This document shows, one piece after another, positions 15,355 through 23,738 of a stretch of DNA of 64,000 nt; positions within the stretch are counted from its first letter, which is position 1, and every line of letters starts with the position of its first letter. This DNA is from Elysia crispata (Eukaryota > Mollusca > Gastropoda > Plakobranchidae). Made by a program: the position numbers and the translations under genes. The stretch spans positions 440,141 to 504,140 of the forward strand of contig JAWDGP010006506.1 of NCBI GenBank assembly GCA_033675545.1, given 5' to 3'. The notes under the pieces are model-generated. The model ran no database searches. It was not told the DNA's origin and worked only from the letters and a program-made list of their open reading frames with translations.

Positions 15355-15612
15355 TTAAAAGCCTCTGCTGCTTTGGCCTTTATAAGATTTTAAATTTAAA
15401 GGCATATTTAATATTGAAAAAAAATCTTTGGTTCTTTTTTCTCTTTGTTTATGAAGAGCTTTCGCTGCCTCTAGAATGTTAACAATAAAATTAAAAAGCT
15501 GACATAATTGCGCAACTACATGTAGTTTCAAACGTTTCCCCTGCCTGTCCAATAGAGAGACTCCCCACCGAGGATAATGAGCATTTAAGTCATTTAGAAA
15601 AAGGAAGAGCAT
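15355..15612 (-). pseudogene. LINE endonuclease fragment
   Basis: The 85-codon frame begins NDLNAHYPRWG...DRQGKRLKLHVV..LCQLFNF. This matches the GDxNAHxxxWG...GxxL.....LxxLN region of APE-type endonucleases in Jockey- and CR1-like LINEs. The G before D is replaced and the rest of the element is absent. It belongs to a different element from the one at 11.7-14.4 kb, because that element has its own copy of this motif. Confidence 0.5.
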
Positions 15613-16424
15613 ACTTTAGGAAGTTGGTTGATGAGAGCTTCCAAATTCTAAGAAGATTTTTTTTCTGTTTTCTTTCTTTTCTTTTTTTTTTTTTTTAATG
15701 AAACTAAAGCCACGTGGTTAATTACAGGCAAATAATTATTGAAACGGTAGTTAAGGTTGTACATATATCAAGTGTGACTTTGGTTGCGATTCGGTGTTAA
15801 GAGAGAAAAAAATGGAGGGAGACGAAAGAGGGGATGCGAGGAGTAGGGAATACGGTTGGTGCGTTTTTGGTTTACTGCTCAATAATATGAAACTGATACA
15901 CAAGTAATGAACTTGATCGGAACAATTTGTTACATGATTATCGTTCTCTACATAATTTTCTGAGTGTCATTTATCCTAAATGTTAATAGTAATACCGTAC
16001 ATGTATGTGTATTAATAATAATATACTGCACACAGTTTTCTCTATAAAATAAATTTATGTCCTGAAATTAGGAAATAAAAAATACCGCAAGCATATAAGG
16101 TAAACAGTAACGTTTCAGAAAAAAATGTACAATTTTATAGGTGTCTATAATCTTTAGAGAGCAAAATCAGCCTTTCAACATTTCGATGTTTGATCTTAGC
16201 CATTTGTGTTGGTGTTAGCTACCCATAACCCTGTCGTTTTCTAAACCCTATTCCATATTTTTGAATTTCTATTAGTGAAATAGCTTGTTTAGAACAGTTT
16301 ATACATTTAAATCATTCAGTTCATGTGCTGCATTCAGAAAATGTTCCAACGTTATGCCTTTATTTCCATCTTTTAAAAAATATTTTTTTGTAAAACGCAC
16401 ACACACACACACACACACAAATAT
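15613..16424. other. no gene seen; (CA)n at 16398-16419
   Basis: AT-rich DNA ending in a (CA)11 run and a short TA stretch that abut the left end of the Penelope palindrome. Confidence 0.5.
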
Positions 16425-16460
16425 ATATAAATATAGAAGATCTTACCTCAAATTTCCATG

Positions 16461-16526
16461 CATATTACACTGGTGTTTCAAGCGGAGGACAAAGCTGTCG
16501 CCTGTCCTCCGCTCTCTTCAGGTATG
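16461..16526 (-). ncRNA. type I hammerhead ribozyme motif, left Penelope copy (variant)
   Basis: On the minus strand: CATAC (stem I), CTGAAGAG core, an 11-bp stem II with an 11-nt loop, GAAA core, a tiny stem III (CAC-CA-GTG), TA cleavage dinucleotide, then ATATG (stem I). Compared with the right-hand copy it has U to A at core position 7, which is the one variable position of CUGANGA, and a C-A mismatch at the first base pair of stem I. The core consensus is therefore kept, but stem I is weakened. Fold and activity are inferred. Confidence 0.75.
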
Positions 16527-18373
16527 ACTGAGGCGTGTTCGTTTGCGCTTGCCGTTCCGACCCTGTGTTGTTGTTTATTTTCGGGCCACTGATAGTTTTG
16601 TAGTAAATGTTTCTTCCGGTGGGGGCACGATGAAAATATTTCCCTTCTTTTGTTGAGGCTTGGTTTTGTGTGTAGAATGAAGTATTTTTCTGCTATGCAA
16701 AGGTTGCATCTGTTTGTCGCCGCCGAGTATGGCTGCGCTCTTTCGATAACAGCCCATGATAAGTGGTATTCGGTTTTAGATTCTTTAAGTTTCCATATGA
16801 ATTCACTTAAAGTTGTGGCTGATTTCTTGTGGTGGAGTCTAAAGCTCGACGTGTGCTGATTGTATCTGGTTTTGAACTCATTTTCTGTGATTCCTATATA
16901 GGTGTCTTGTGTTTTCGAGGGTTTCTGTTCCACAGTTGCCTTGTAGACCACTCCCCTTTGAAGGCACTGGCCTTTGAGTGGGCAAGATTGTTTATCCCTG
17001 CAGTTGCAAGTCTTGCCTTGTGATTCCTTTACCTTTGTAGATTCAAGGACTGTTTTATTGTGGTTAGAAATGATGTGTTTCATATTCTGCATACAGCTGT
17101 AGCTTAGCTTTACAGTGTTTTTATTAAATATTTTGTGCAGCTTGTTGTTTGTTGGGAAGTACGTGTGGAGGAGTCCGAAAAACATTTTCCCGATGTTGGT
17201 GGCGACATTTATACTGAATGGGGGGTTGAACCAGATGATGTTTCTCTTTCGTGTTTTCTTCTTGTTTTTTTCGTCTCTTTTTTCATTGGGTGGTGTATTT
17301 ATTTCGCCAGTAGTGTGATTGTGGTTTGCTTTGGCGGCCTTTTCTTCCTGCTCATCGCTTTTGTTGTATTGTATTTGTTGTTTATGCCCGTTTGTCCGTA
17401 GTGCGGCATGATATGGCTTTGCGGCCGTGTTAAAAATATTGACATTAGCAGAGTTGTTTGAGAGGCGGAATGCTATCCCTTTCGACAAGTTTTTAATGAT
17501 GGGGGGTGGATGGTTGCTATCACGGTGGATATAGTTGATTTTGCTGTTCGGTTTGTGGTATGGTTGATATAGCCCCGTATTCAAATTGAGGGTGACGTCC
17601 AAAAAATCTACCACCTTTTTATTCGCATCAGCTGTTATGCTTAGTCCATTCTCCTTGAATATCTTGCATATTTCTTTTTTGATCTTGTCGGCATTCCGAG
17701 GAGTCTGGTTCGTTACGGCGAGCCCGTCGTCTCTGTAGAGTCCTACATTGATGTTGAGGTATTGGAGCTGCGAAAGGAGGAATAATCCTACCAACTCGCA
17801 AATTTCGGCGCCGTCGAAGCTTCCCATTGTTACGTCGAAATTTGAAGTTTTTTTGCACCATGGCTCGCCGTCCTTGTATAGAGTTGTTTTCTTGGTGTGG
17901 TTAATTATGTGTACTTGTTCGTCTGTGATCACCGAATATTTGGAGGCAAATTTTAATGCATTTTGGAGCAGTTCGTGTGATATGGACGGATAGAAGTCGC
18001 ATATGTCGAAACAGATCAGTGTGTGACTGTTCTTGTGGTCAATATTGTTAAACCAGTTTATGACATCATTTGTGTTTTTCCATTGATTAATGTTTGTCTT
18101 CGACTTGACGTCGTGAACAATTTTTTCCACAATCTGTTTGCTGATTTTGCCGAGCTCAGGCTTGCAGGGGTTTATTAGTCTGCAGTTTGGTTTGTTACGA
18201 AAATTTGGTTTGTGGTCCTTGAGAGTTAAGAAAACAACTCTATACAAGGACGGCGAGCCATGGTGCAAAAAAACTTCAAATTTCGACGTAACAATGGGAA
18301 GCTTCGACGGCGCCGAAATTTGCGAGTTGGTAGGATTATTCCTCCTTTCGCAGCTCCAATACCTCAACATCAA
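16478..18373 (-). CDS. Penelope-like element ORF, RT plus GIY-YIG endonuclease (5'-truncated)
   Basis: This 631-codon open frame encodes a reverse transcriptase followed by a C-terminal GIY-YIG endonuclease, the domain order of endonuclease-bearing Penelope-like elements. The first 49 codons are antisense to the neighbouring copy; real homology starts at TLKDHKPNF (codon 50). RT motifs: KPNCRLINP (61-69), FDICDFYPSI (122-131, motif A aspartate) and YRDDG (213-217, motif C). A Cys cluster CNC...C...C at 456, 458, 464 and 470 precedes the nuclease: VVY (475-477), TYIGI (491-495), Arg503 and Glu562. The RT N-terminus is missing. The protein would target-prime reverse transcription in the nucleus if complete. 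The frame ends inside the hammerhead ribozyme core. No internal stops are present. Confidence 0.85.
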   Translation of the reverse strand: MMLRYWSCERRNNPTNSQISAPSKLPIVTSKFEVFLHHGSPSLYRVVFLTLKDHKPNFRNKPNCRLINPCKPELGKISKQIVEKIVHDVKSKTNINQWKNTNDVINWFNNIDHKNSHTLICFDICDFYPSISHELLQNALKFASKYSVITDEQVHIINHTKKTTLYKDGEPWCKKTSNFDVTMGSFDGAEICELVGLFLLSQLQYLNINVGLYRDDGLAVTNQTPRNADKIKKEICKIFKENGLSITADANKKVVDFLDVTLNLNTGLYQPYHKPNSKINYIHRDSNHPPPIIKNLSKGIAFRLSNNSANVNIFNTAAKPYHAALRTNGHKQQIQYNKSDEQEEKAAKANHNHTTGEINTPPNEKRDEKNKKKTRKRNIIWFNPPFSINVATNIGKMFFGLLHTYFPTNNKLHKIFNKNTVKLSYSCMQNMKHIISNHNKTVLESTKVKESQGKTCNCRDKQSCPLKGQCLQRGVVYKATVEQKPSKTQDTYIGITENEFKTRYNQHTSSFRLHHKKSATTLSEFIWKLKESKTEYHLSWAVIERAQPYSAATNRCNLCIAEKYFILHTKPSLNKRREIFSSCPHRKKHLLQNYQWPENKQQHRVGTASANEHASVIPEESGGQATALSSA

Positions 18374-19643
18374 TGTAGGACTCTACAGAGACGACGGGCT
18401 CGCCGTAACGAACCAGACTCCTCGGAATGCCGACAAGATCAAAAAAGAAATATGCAAGATATTTAAGGAGAATGGACTAAGCATAACAGCTGATGCGAAT
18501 AAAAAGGTGGTAGATTTTTTGGACGTCACCCTCAATTTGAATACGGGGCTATATCAACCATACCAAAAGCCGAACAGCAAAATCAACTATATCCACCGTG
18601 ATAGCAACCATCCACCCCCCATCATTAAAAACTTGTCGAAAGGGATAGCATTCCGCCTCTCAAACAACTCTGCTAATGTCAATATTTTTAACAAGGCCGC
18701 AAAGCCATATCATGCCGCACTACGGACAAACGGGCATAAACAACAAATACAATACACCAAAAGCGATGAGCCGGAAGAAAAGGCCGCCAAAGCAAACCAC
18801 AATCACACTACTGGCGAAATAAATACACCACCCAATGAAAAAAGAGACGAAAAAAACAAGAAGAAAATACGAAAGAGAAACATCATCTGGTTCAACCCCC
18901 CATTCAGTATAAATGTCGCCACCAACATCGGGAAAATGTTTTTCGGACTCCTCCACACGTGCTTCCCAACAAACAACAAGCTGCACAAAATATTTAATAA
19001 AAACACTGTAAAGCTAAGCTACAGCTGTATGCAGAATATGAAACACATCATTTCTAACCACAATAAAACAGTCCTTGAATCTACAAAGGTAAAGGAATCA
19101 CAAGGCAAGACTTGCAACTGCAGGGATAAACAATCTTGCCCACTCAAAGGCCAGTGCCTTCAAAGGGGAGTGGTCTACAAGGCAACTGTGGAACAGAAAC
19201 CCTCGAAAACACAAGACACCTATATAGGAATCACAGAAAATGAGTTCAAAACCAGATACAATCAGCACACGTCGAGCTTTAGACTCCACCACAAGAAATC
19301 AGCCACAACTTTAAGTGAATTCATATGGAAACTTAAAGAATCTAAAACCAAATACCACTTATCATGGGCTGTTATCGAAAGAGCGCAGCCATACTCGGCG
19401 GCGACAAACAGATGCAACCTTTGCATAGCAGAAAAATACTTCATTCTACACACAAAACCAAGCCTCAACAAAAGAAGGGAAATATTTTCACCGTGCCCCC
19501 ACCGGAAGAAACATTTACTACAAAACTATCAGTGGCCCGAAAATAAACAACAACACAGGGTCGGAACGGCAAGCGCAAACGAACACGCCTCAGTCATACC
19601 TGATGAGAGCGGAGGACAGGCGACAGCTTTGTCCTCCGCTTGA
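18138..19643 (+). CDS. Penelope-like element ORF, partial RT plus GIY-YIG endonuclease
   Basis: The 501-codon frame opens in antisense sequence of the minus copy; its first 30 codons are not genuine. Element coding begins at KKTTLYKDGE (codon 31, position 18228). This copy has lost RT motif A but keeps GSFDGAEICELVG, the YRDDG catalytic motif, the CNC...C...C cluster and the whole GIY-YIG domain (TYIGI, EKYFI). It is open without internal stops to TGA at 19641-19643. It cannot encode a functional RT alone. The last 16 sense codons are also the hammerhead ribozyme, and the stop codon overlaps its GAAA core. Confidence 0.85.
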   Translation: MLILPSSGLQGFISLQFGLLRKFGLWSLRVKKTTLYKDGEPWCKKTSNFDVTMGSFDGAEICELVGLFLLSQLQYLNINVGLYRDDGLAVTNQTPRNADKIKKEICKIFKENGLSITADANKKVVDFLDVTLNLNTGLYQPYQKPNSKINYIHRDSNHPPPIIKNLSKGIAFRLSNNSANVNIFNKAAKPYHAALRTNGHKQQIQYTKSDEPEEKAAKANHNHTTGEINTPPNEKRDEKNKKKIRKRNIIWFNPPFSINVATNIGKMFFGLLHTCFPTNNKLHKIFNKNTVKLSYSCMQNMKHIISNHNKTVLESTKVKESQGKTCNCRDKQSCPLKGQCLQRGVVYKATVEQKPSKTQDTYIGITENEFKTRYNQHTSSFRLHHKKSATTLSEFIWKLKESKTKYHLSWAVIERAQPYSAATNRCNLCIAEKYFILHTKPSLNKRREIFSPCPHRKKHLLQNYQWPENKQQHRVGTASANEHASVIPDESGGQATALSSA

Positions 19644-19660
19644 AACACCAGTGTAGTATG
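19595..19660 (+). ncRNA. type I hammerhead ribozyme, right Penelope copy
   Basis: Stem I is CATAC (19595-19599) with GTATG (19656-19660), perfect over 5 bp. The core CTGATGAG is at 19600-19607. Stem II is 11 Watson-Crick pairs (19608-19618 with 19630-19640) extended by a G-U at 19607/19641, with an 11-nt loop. GAAA is at 19642-19645. Stem III is CAC/GTG (19646-19648 with 19651-19653) closed by a 2-nt loop, plus the A19645-U19654 pair. Predicted cleavage is after A19655. Very short stem III is the hallmark of hammerheads reported in Penelope-like elements, where self-cleavage is thought to process element RNA. All conserved core positions are present. Confidence 0.9.
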
Positions 19661-19745
19661 CATGGAAATTTAAGGTAAGATCTTCTATATTTATGTATTG
19701 CTCCAACAGTTGAGCACTTTCATCAATTATTCCACCTTATCTTCA

Positions 19746-19748
<3 letters not shown>

Positions 19749-19811
<63 letters not shown>
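19749..19811. repeat. (TA)n microsatellite
   Basis: About 31 TA units a short distance beyond the right end of the Penelope palindrome. Confidence 0.97.
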
Positions 19812-19815
<4 letters not shown>

Positions 19816-20207
19816 GGACTTTCAAATTTATGAGGCAAAAGGCTTCTGAACCACTGAACCAAATGAATTCAAATTTTGTAGGATACCTAATCTATAGTGG
19901 TAAGATGCACATCTATAAAAAAAAAAGGAAGTGTGAAGTCTCTGTAGTTTTTTTGTTTGAAATCTTATTGTTTCCTCATTTGAATACCTTTTATCGGCCC
20001 AAAAACGCCATAGTCAAACTTTTTTTAAATTTAAAGCCAAACGGAAGTCTACTATGCACGGCATACTGAACGGCGATTCACACACTTTTCGATGTCTCAA
20101 TCCGTACGATGTATGGCCAAAACACAGCTGATGGACAGATCCTTCCGAACGATTGATGCTGTTCAAAATTAGCAAAGAATCCAGATCTAGGTAGATCTAA
20201 ATCAAGA

Positions 20208-20930
20208 ATGCCACGTAAAAGACAAGGGGGTTCTTCAATAGGAAGGTTAACTCCTAGCCAAAAATACCATAGAAAGAGACACAGATCTAGATCTAGATCG
20301 TCATCAAGTGAGAAGTCAGACTCAGAGTCAGGGAATGCTAGATCTAGATCTGCTCAAGTTTCTAATTCTACAACCAGTACAGAATCTAGATCTAGGCCTG
20401 CAGTCACATATATTTCTGTAAATTCAATGGTGAATGAGGAACAATCTGTTAAATTTCCTGCTGAATTTTTAAACTCCATTGAGGTCTCAGGACTCCCACA
20501 ATTTATTCTGTCATTGAAAGTTGGAATGCCGGTGATGTTGCTTAGATCTATAGAGCCCCCTGAAGTGATAAATGGAACACGATGCATCATACGTTCTTGC
20601 AACAGAAATATAGTAGAAGTGTAAATAGCTGTCTGGGCACTACAAAGGTGAGATTCATTTGGTGCCTAAGATAATGCTCCAGCCATCAGACACAACCTTC
20701 CCATTCAAATTCCAAAGAAGGCAATTACCTTTAAAGGGGTGTTTTGCCATGACCATGAATAAGGCACAGGGACAACCTTTGCATTCCATCGAACTAGATC
20801 TACAACAGCCAATCTTCTTCAATGGGAAGCTTTATGTTGCGCTGTCCAGAAGCGGAAAGTAAGACAACATTGCTTAGCTGTGCTCACGTCATCGATAACA
20901 AGAAATGTGGTCTTCAAAGAAGTGTTATAA
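20208..20930 (+). pseudogene. internally deleted Helitron Rep/helicase remnant
   Basis: The first frame (20208-20624) begins MPRKRQGGSSIGR, a basic Helitron-like N-terminus, followed by an Arg/Ser run. It jumps at about codon 80 straight into the end of a Pif1-type helicase: FPAEFLNS, SGLPQFILSLKVGMPVMLLR and NGTRCII. After a frameshift near 20625-20640 the helicase continues as SGHYKGEIHLVPKIMLQPSD, RRQLPLKGCFAMTMNKAQGQ and FFNGKLYVALSR (20659-20862). A last shifted piece, RNVVFKEVL, ends at TAA 20928. The rolling-circle nuclease and most helicase motifs are deleted. No 5' TC or 3' CTRR terminus was located. The element is dead but could be a non-autonomous relic. Confidence 0.75.
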
Positions 20931-21005
20931 ACATGTCAGTGCAAAGTTTTTTTCGTTTAGTGATAACTAATATCTTTCTCCACAGGTTATTTTTCCTCCG
21001 GTGAT

Positions 21006-21114
<109 letters not shown>

Positions 21115-21160
21115 ACTCCGTTCATCGAATGGGTAACCAAGTAGTATGTATATATACATA

Positions 21161-22528
21161 GGGCAGGCTGATAATTAAGTTCCGTTTAATCATAACTTTT
21201 TAATTTTTCACAGCATATACATAAACAATACGTCAAACGAAAGCTTAATATCTCAGCTACATACTTAGCACTCTATTTTTCGATGTAGTCACCGTCGCGA
21301 TCAACACACCACCTCCAACGTTTCACTAGTTGGCTCACGCCGTCAGCGAAGAATTCAGACGGCTGTCCACGGCACCATCTGCGAACATCTGCGATAACTT
21401 CCTCATCATTGTCATAGTGATGGCCCTTCAGGTACTTCTTGAGTTGGGGAAACAAATAATAGTCAGAGGGGGCAAGATCGGGGCTGTATGCAGGGTGAGG
21501 TAGGGTCGTAAGTTCCAGCTGCCTTAAGACGTCCTGAGTTTGGCGACTGGTGTGCGGGCGCGCATTGTCGTGTTGCAGGATTGAGTCCTTATCACGCCGA
21601 ATACGTCTGAGTCGGAGTTTGAGAGCTCGGAGTGTTGAAATATATCGCTCAGAGTTCACAGTTTGCCCTTGCTCCAGAAATTCCATGTGGACCACTCCCT
21701 CCATGTCCCAGAAAACGGTGAACAAGACCTTTCTTGCAGAGGCAACAACCTTGAACTTCCTTGGACTTGGAGAAGTTTTGTGCCTATACTCCATCGATTG
21801 GGCTTTACATTCTGGATCGTAGTGGTGGACCCAGGATTCGTCTCCAGTCACAATGCGTTGCAGAAATGCTTCTCCTTCTGCATTGTAACGCTCTAAGAGT
21901 TGAGTACACATGTCCTTTCTCTGCGCTTTCATCTCTACAGTGAGCTGTCTTGGGACCCAACGGGCAGAGACTTTTCGGTAACCCAGTACAGTTGTGGCGA
22001 TATGGTGCACTCGTTCTTTCGAAATGCCTACTTCATCTGCAATTTCCTTTTGTTTGACCCTTCGATTAGCTCTAATCATGCAGTCAACTTTCTCTCGATG
22101 AGCCGTGTCCGATGCGGAAAGGGGCCTACCCGAACGCTTTCGATCACGCAGAATTGTCTCTCTGGAGTCTTCCCCTTTAAAAATTCTCACCCATTTGCGA
22201 ACTGCACAGTCTGAAATGCACATTTCACCATAAACTGTCTTCATTCTTGCATGAATGTTTGCAGCAGAACATCCCTCAGCTGCCAAAAACTCGATAACAG
22301 AGCGCTGTTTGATGAGAAGGTCATTGGAAGTCGCCATTGTCTCATAAACATGGCTACCACATCATGTGTTGCGCGTCACTGCATTATGAGCACGAATGAC
22401 GTCACACAAACTTGTTGTTATAGTTAAGTCTAGAAAAATGGTTCGAGAGTATATGTATGAAATTTTAGGTCGATGTGACGAAAACTGACCTAGTTATTAG
22501 CAAACGGAACTTAATTATCAGCCTGCCC
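21161..22528. mobile_element. full-length mariner transposon
   Basis: Perfect 28-bp inverted termini at 21160-21187 and 22502-22529, beginning GGGCAGGCTGATAATTAAG, enclose one intact transposase gene on the minus strand. The outer right end reads CGAGGG after a TA; the left end differs by one or two bases (CATAGGG). The element lies against TA-rich DNA on both sides, so the expected TA target duplication cannot be placed exactly. Size about 1.37 kb. Confidence 0.88.
21273..22337 (-). CDS. mariner transposase, DD34D, apparently intact
   Basis: The 354-residue protein is the usual mariner length. Residues about 10-55 form the first helix-turn-helix. A KRSGRP linker (68-72) leads to the second (about 80-118), then GYRKVSARWVPRQL (119-132), a variant of the WVPHEL motif. 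The catalytic aspartates are D166 in VTGDESWVHH, D257 in LQHDNARPH and D292 in SPDLAPSDYYLF. D257 and D292 are separated by exactly 34 residues, defining the mariner DD34D class. It would cut and paste DNA at TA sites using the flanking 28-bp ends. No stop or frameshift is present, so this may be a recently active copy. Confidence 0.93.
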   Translation of the reverse strand: MATSNDLLIKQRSVIEFLAAEGCSAANIHARMKTVYGEMCISDCAVRKWVRIFKGEDSRETILRDRKRSGRPLSASDTAHREKVDCMIRANRRVKQKEIADEVGISKERVHHIATTVLGYRKVSARWVPRQLTVEMKAQRKDMCTQLLERYNAEGEAFLQRIVTGDESWVHHYDPECKAQSMEYRHKTSPSPRKFKVVASARKVLFTVFWDMEGVVHMEFLEQGQTVNSERYISTLRALKLRLRRIRRDKDSILQHDNARPHTSRQTQDVLRQLELTTLPHPAYSPDLAPSDYYLFPQLKKYLKGHHYDNDEEVIADVRRWCRGQPSEFFADGVSQLVKRWRWCVDRDGDYIEK

Positions 22529-22530
22529 TC

Positions 22531-22531
<1 letters not shown>

Positions 22532-22597
<66 letters not shown>
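22532..22597. repeat. (TA)n microsatellite
   Basis: About 33 AT units directly beyond the right end of the mariner. Open frames through it are artefacts. Confidence 0.97.
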
Positions 22598-22600
<3 letters not shown>

Positions 22601-22829
22601 TCTTGCACTACCGGAGATGTGGGGACCGTTATATGTTTTTTCAAGCGCAATGTGGGAACTTCGATTTTTTTTTTGGGAACCCAAAAAGTTCCCATAAACC
22701 ATTTGGCTGAAATTTTGTCAGAATGACCTATGGGGTATAATCGATGCACAGCCAAAAGTTCCCAAAAAAAGGTTAAAATTAATGCGGTTACCTCCCTTCA
22801 CAGAATTTAGTTGTCAGTGTCTATTTTTA

Positions 22830-23014
22830 GAATGAGGCCAAGACTTGCGATCAGCCGCTTTCTGACAGTTTCGTCTCCTGAAGCGGAGGTCATAGGTCGT
22901 AGTTGACTTGGGACTTCCAACTATGAGCTCCGCCTACAAGTCATTTCCGGTTTCCGTTTATTTAGTACAAATACGTACGAATGCTCACACCGAACCAAAT
23001 TTACTGGAGAAATG
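22830..23014 (+). promoter_or_regulatory. candidate 5' region and first exon of the gene at 25.5-28.7 kb
   Basis: The start codon ATG at 23012-23014 is immediately followed by the donor GTAAGT at 23015. Upstream, GCGGAGGTCATAG (about 22878) and its inverted partner CTATGAGCTCCGCC (about 22921) form a stem of about 13-14 bp. Joining the ATG exon to the acceptor at 25533 gives an in-phase reading frame, which supports this being exon 1. Promoter function is inferred. Confidence 0.35.
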
Positions 23015-23159
23015 GTAAGTAATATAAGAGATATTTTTATGCGATTGTTATTGAACTTTCGTTTAAAAAGTATTTTATAGTGCGATTAACGGGTTTTAAA
23101 AGCCTGCATGTGTTTTAGCAATTTCATACACTAATACTCTTTCGAACACTGTAGTGTTA

Positions 23160-23285
23160 GAAATCTCGAGATCTAGATCTAGATCTAATCTAATCTAATC
23201 TAGATCTAGGTTTACATCTAGTAGATCTAGATCTAGATTTAGATCTAGCAGACCTAGATTTAGATCGAGATCTAGGCTTGCCTAA
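23160..23285. repeat. AGATCT/TAGATC motif cluster
   Basis: About 125 bp composed almost entirely of overlapping AGATCT, TCTAGA and close variants within intron 1. Confidence 0.85.
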
Positions 23286-23426
23286 AATCTTTGTCTAGCT
23301 ATTATCTAGAATCTTTTCATCCAGTATATTATAAAAATGACTTTTTTCAGCAAGTTTTTTAGTAGCTTTCACCTTATGCAAGCATAATTACTCTAGATCT
23401 AGTCCCAAAGTTATTTAAGGATGGTG

Positions 23427-23738
23427 GGCCTCTCAACTATAGCATGAACAACGACCCACACCAAACAGTGCGGTCCCGGCTCTTTTGTTTACATGACAGC
23501 CATATTGGATACGATACTGGAAAAAAGCAAAACAATTTGAATAAAAGGCTGCTTCTTTGTTGTTTTTTCTTCAATACATGTTATATATTTTTGACTCCTG
23601 CTTTTTTCCTTTGAGTTGAGTATTCAAGACGGGTCGGTAATCATGCTAATGCGTGCAGTATCCAATATGACTGCCATGTAAACAAAAACTGCACTACTGA
23701 TAAAGAATTCTGTGGGTTCCTGTTACAGTCGAGAGGCC
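23427..23738. mobile_element. fold-back MITE of about 310 bp
   Basis: The left arm begins GGCCTCTCAACTATA at 23427 and the right arm ends GTTACAGTCGAGAGGCC at 23738. Further in, TTTGTTTACATGACAGCCAT and the inverse of ATGACTGCCATGTAAACAAA also match. The arms are therefore imperfect inverted repeats of about 100 bp. No coding sequence and no clear target duplication. It lies within the inferred first intron. Confidence 0.6.

Larger units (their letters stand above)
16425..19694. mobile_element. head-to-head pair of Penelope-like elements forming a 3.3-kb palindrome
   Basis: The left arm (16425-17893) and right arm (18228-19694) are inverted copies of each other over about 1.47 kb. The 334-bp centre (17894-18227) belongs to the minus copy only. 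Both copies are 5'-truncated and abut at 18227/18228 with no spacer. Their proteins differ at about eight of some 460 residues in the shared part, so the arms are similar but not identical. The shared tail beyond the ribozyme (GGTAAGATCTTCTATATTTA) marks the 3' end of each copy. Truncated inverted neighbours are a known insertion outcome of Penelope-like elements. No flanking target duplication was found. Confidence 0.85.

Noticed and set aside
17748..17993. Plus-strand open frame inside the left Penelope copy
   Set aside because: It is antisense to the element's RT and open only because the palindrome repeats the same sequence; the RT and GIY-YIG motifs are in the other orientation.
16425..19694. 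Palindrome as a sequencing-library hairpin artefact
   Set aside because: The arms differ at several coding positions and in the ribozyme, and the loop belongs to one copy only, so two real copies are more likely; long reads would settle it.
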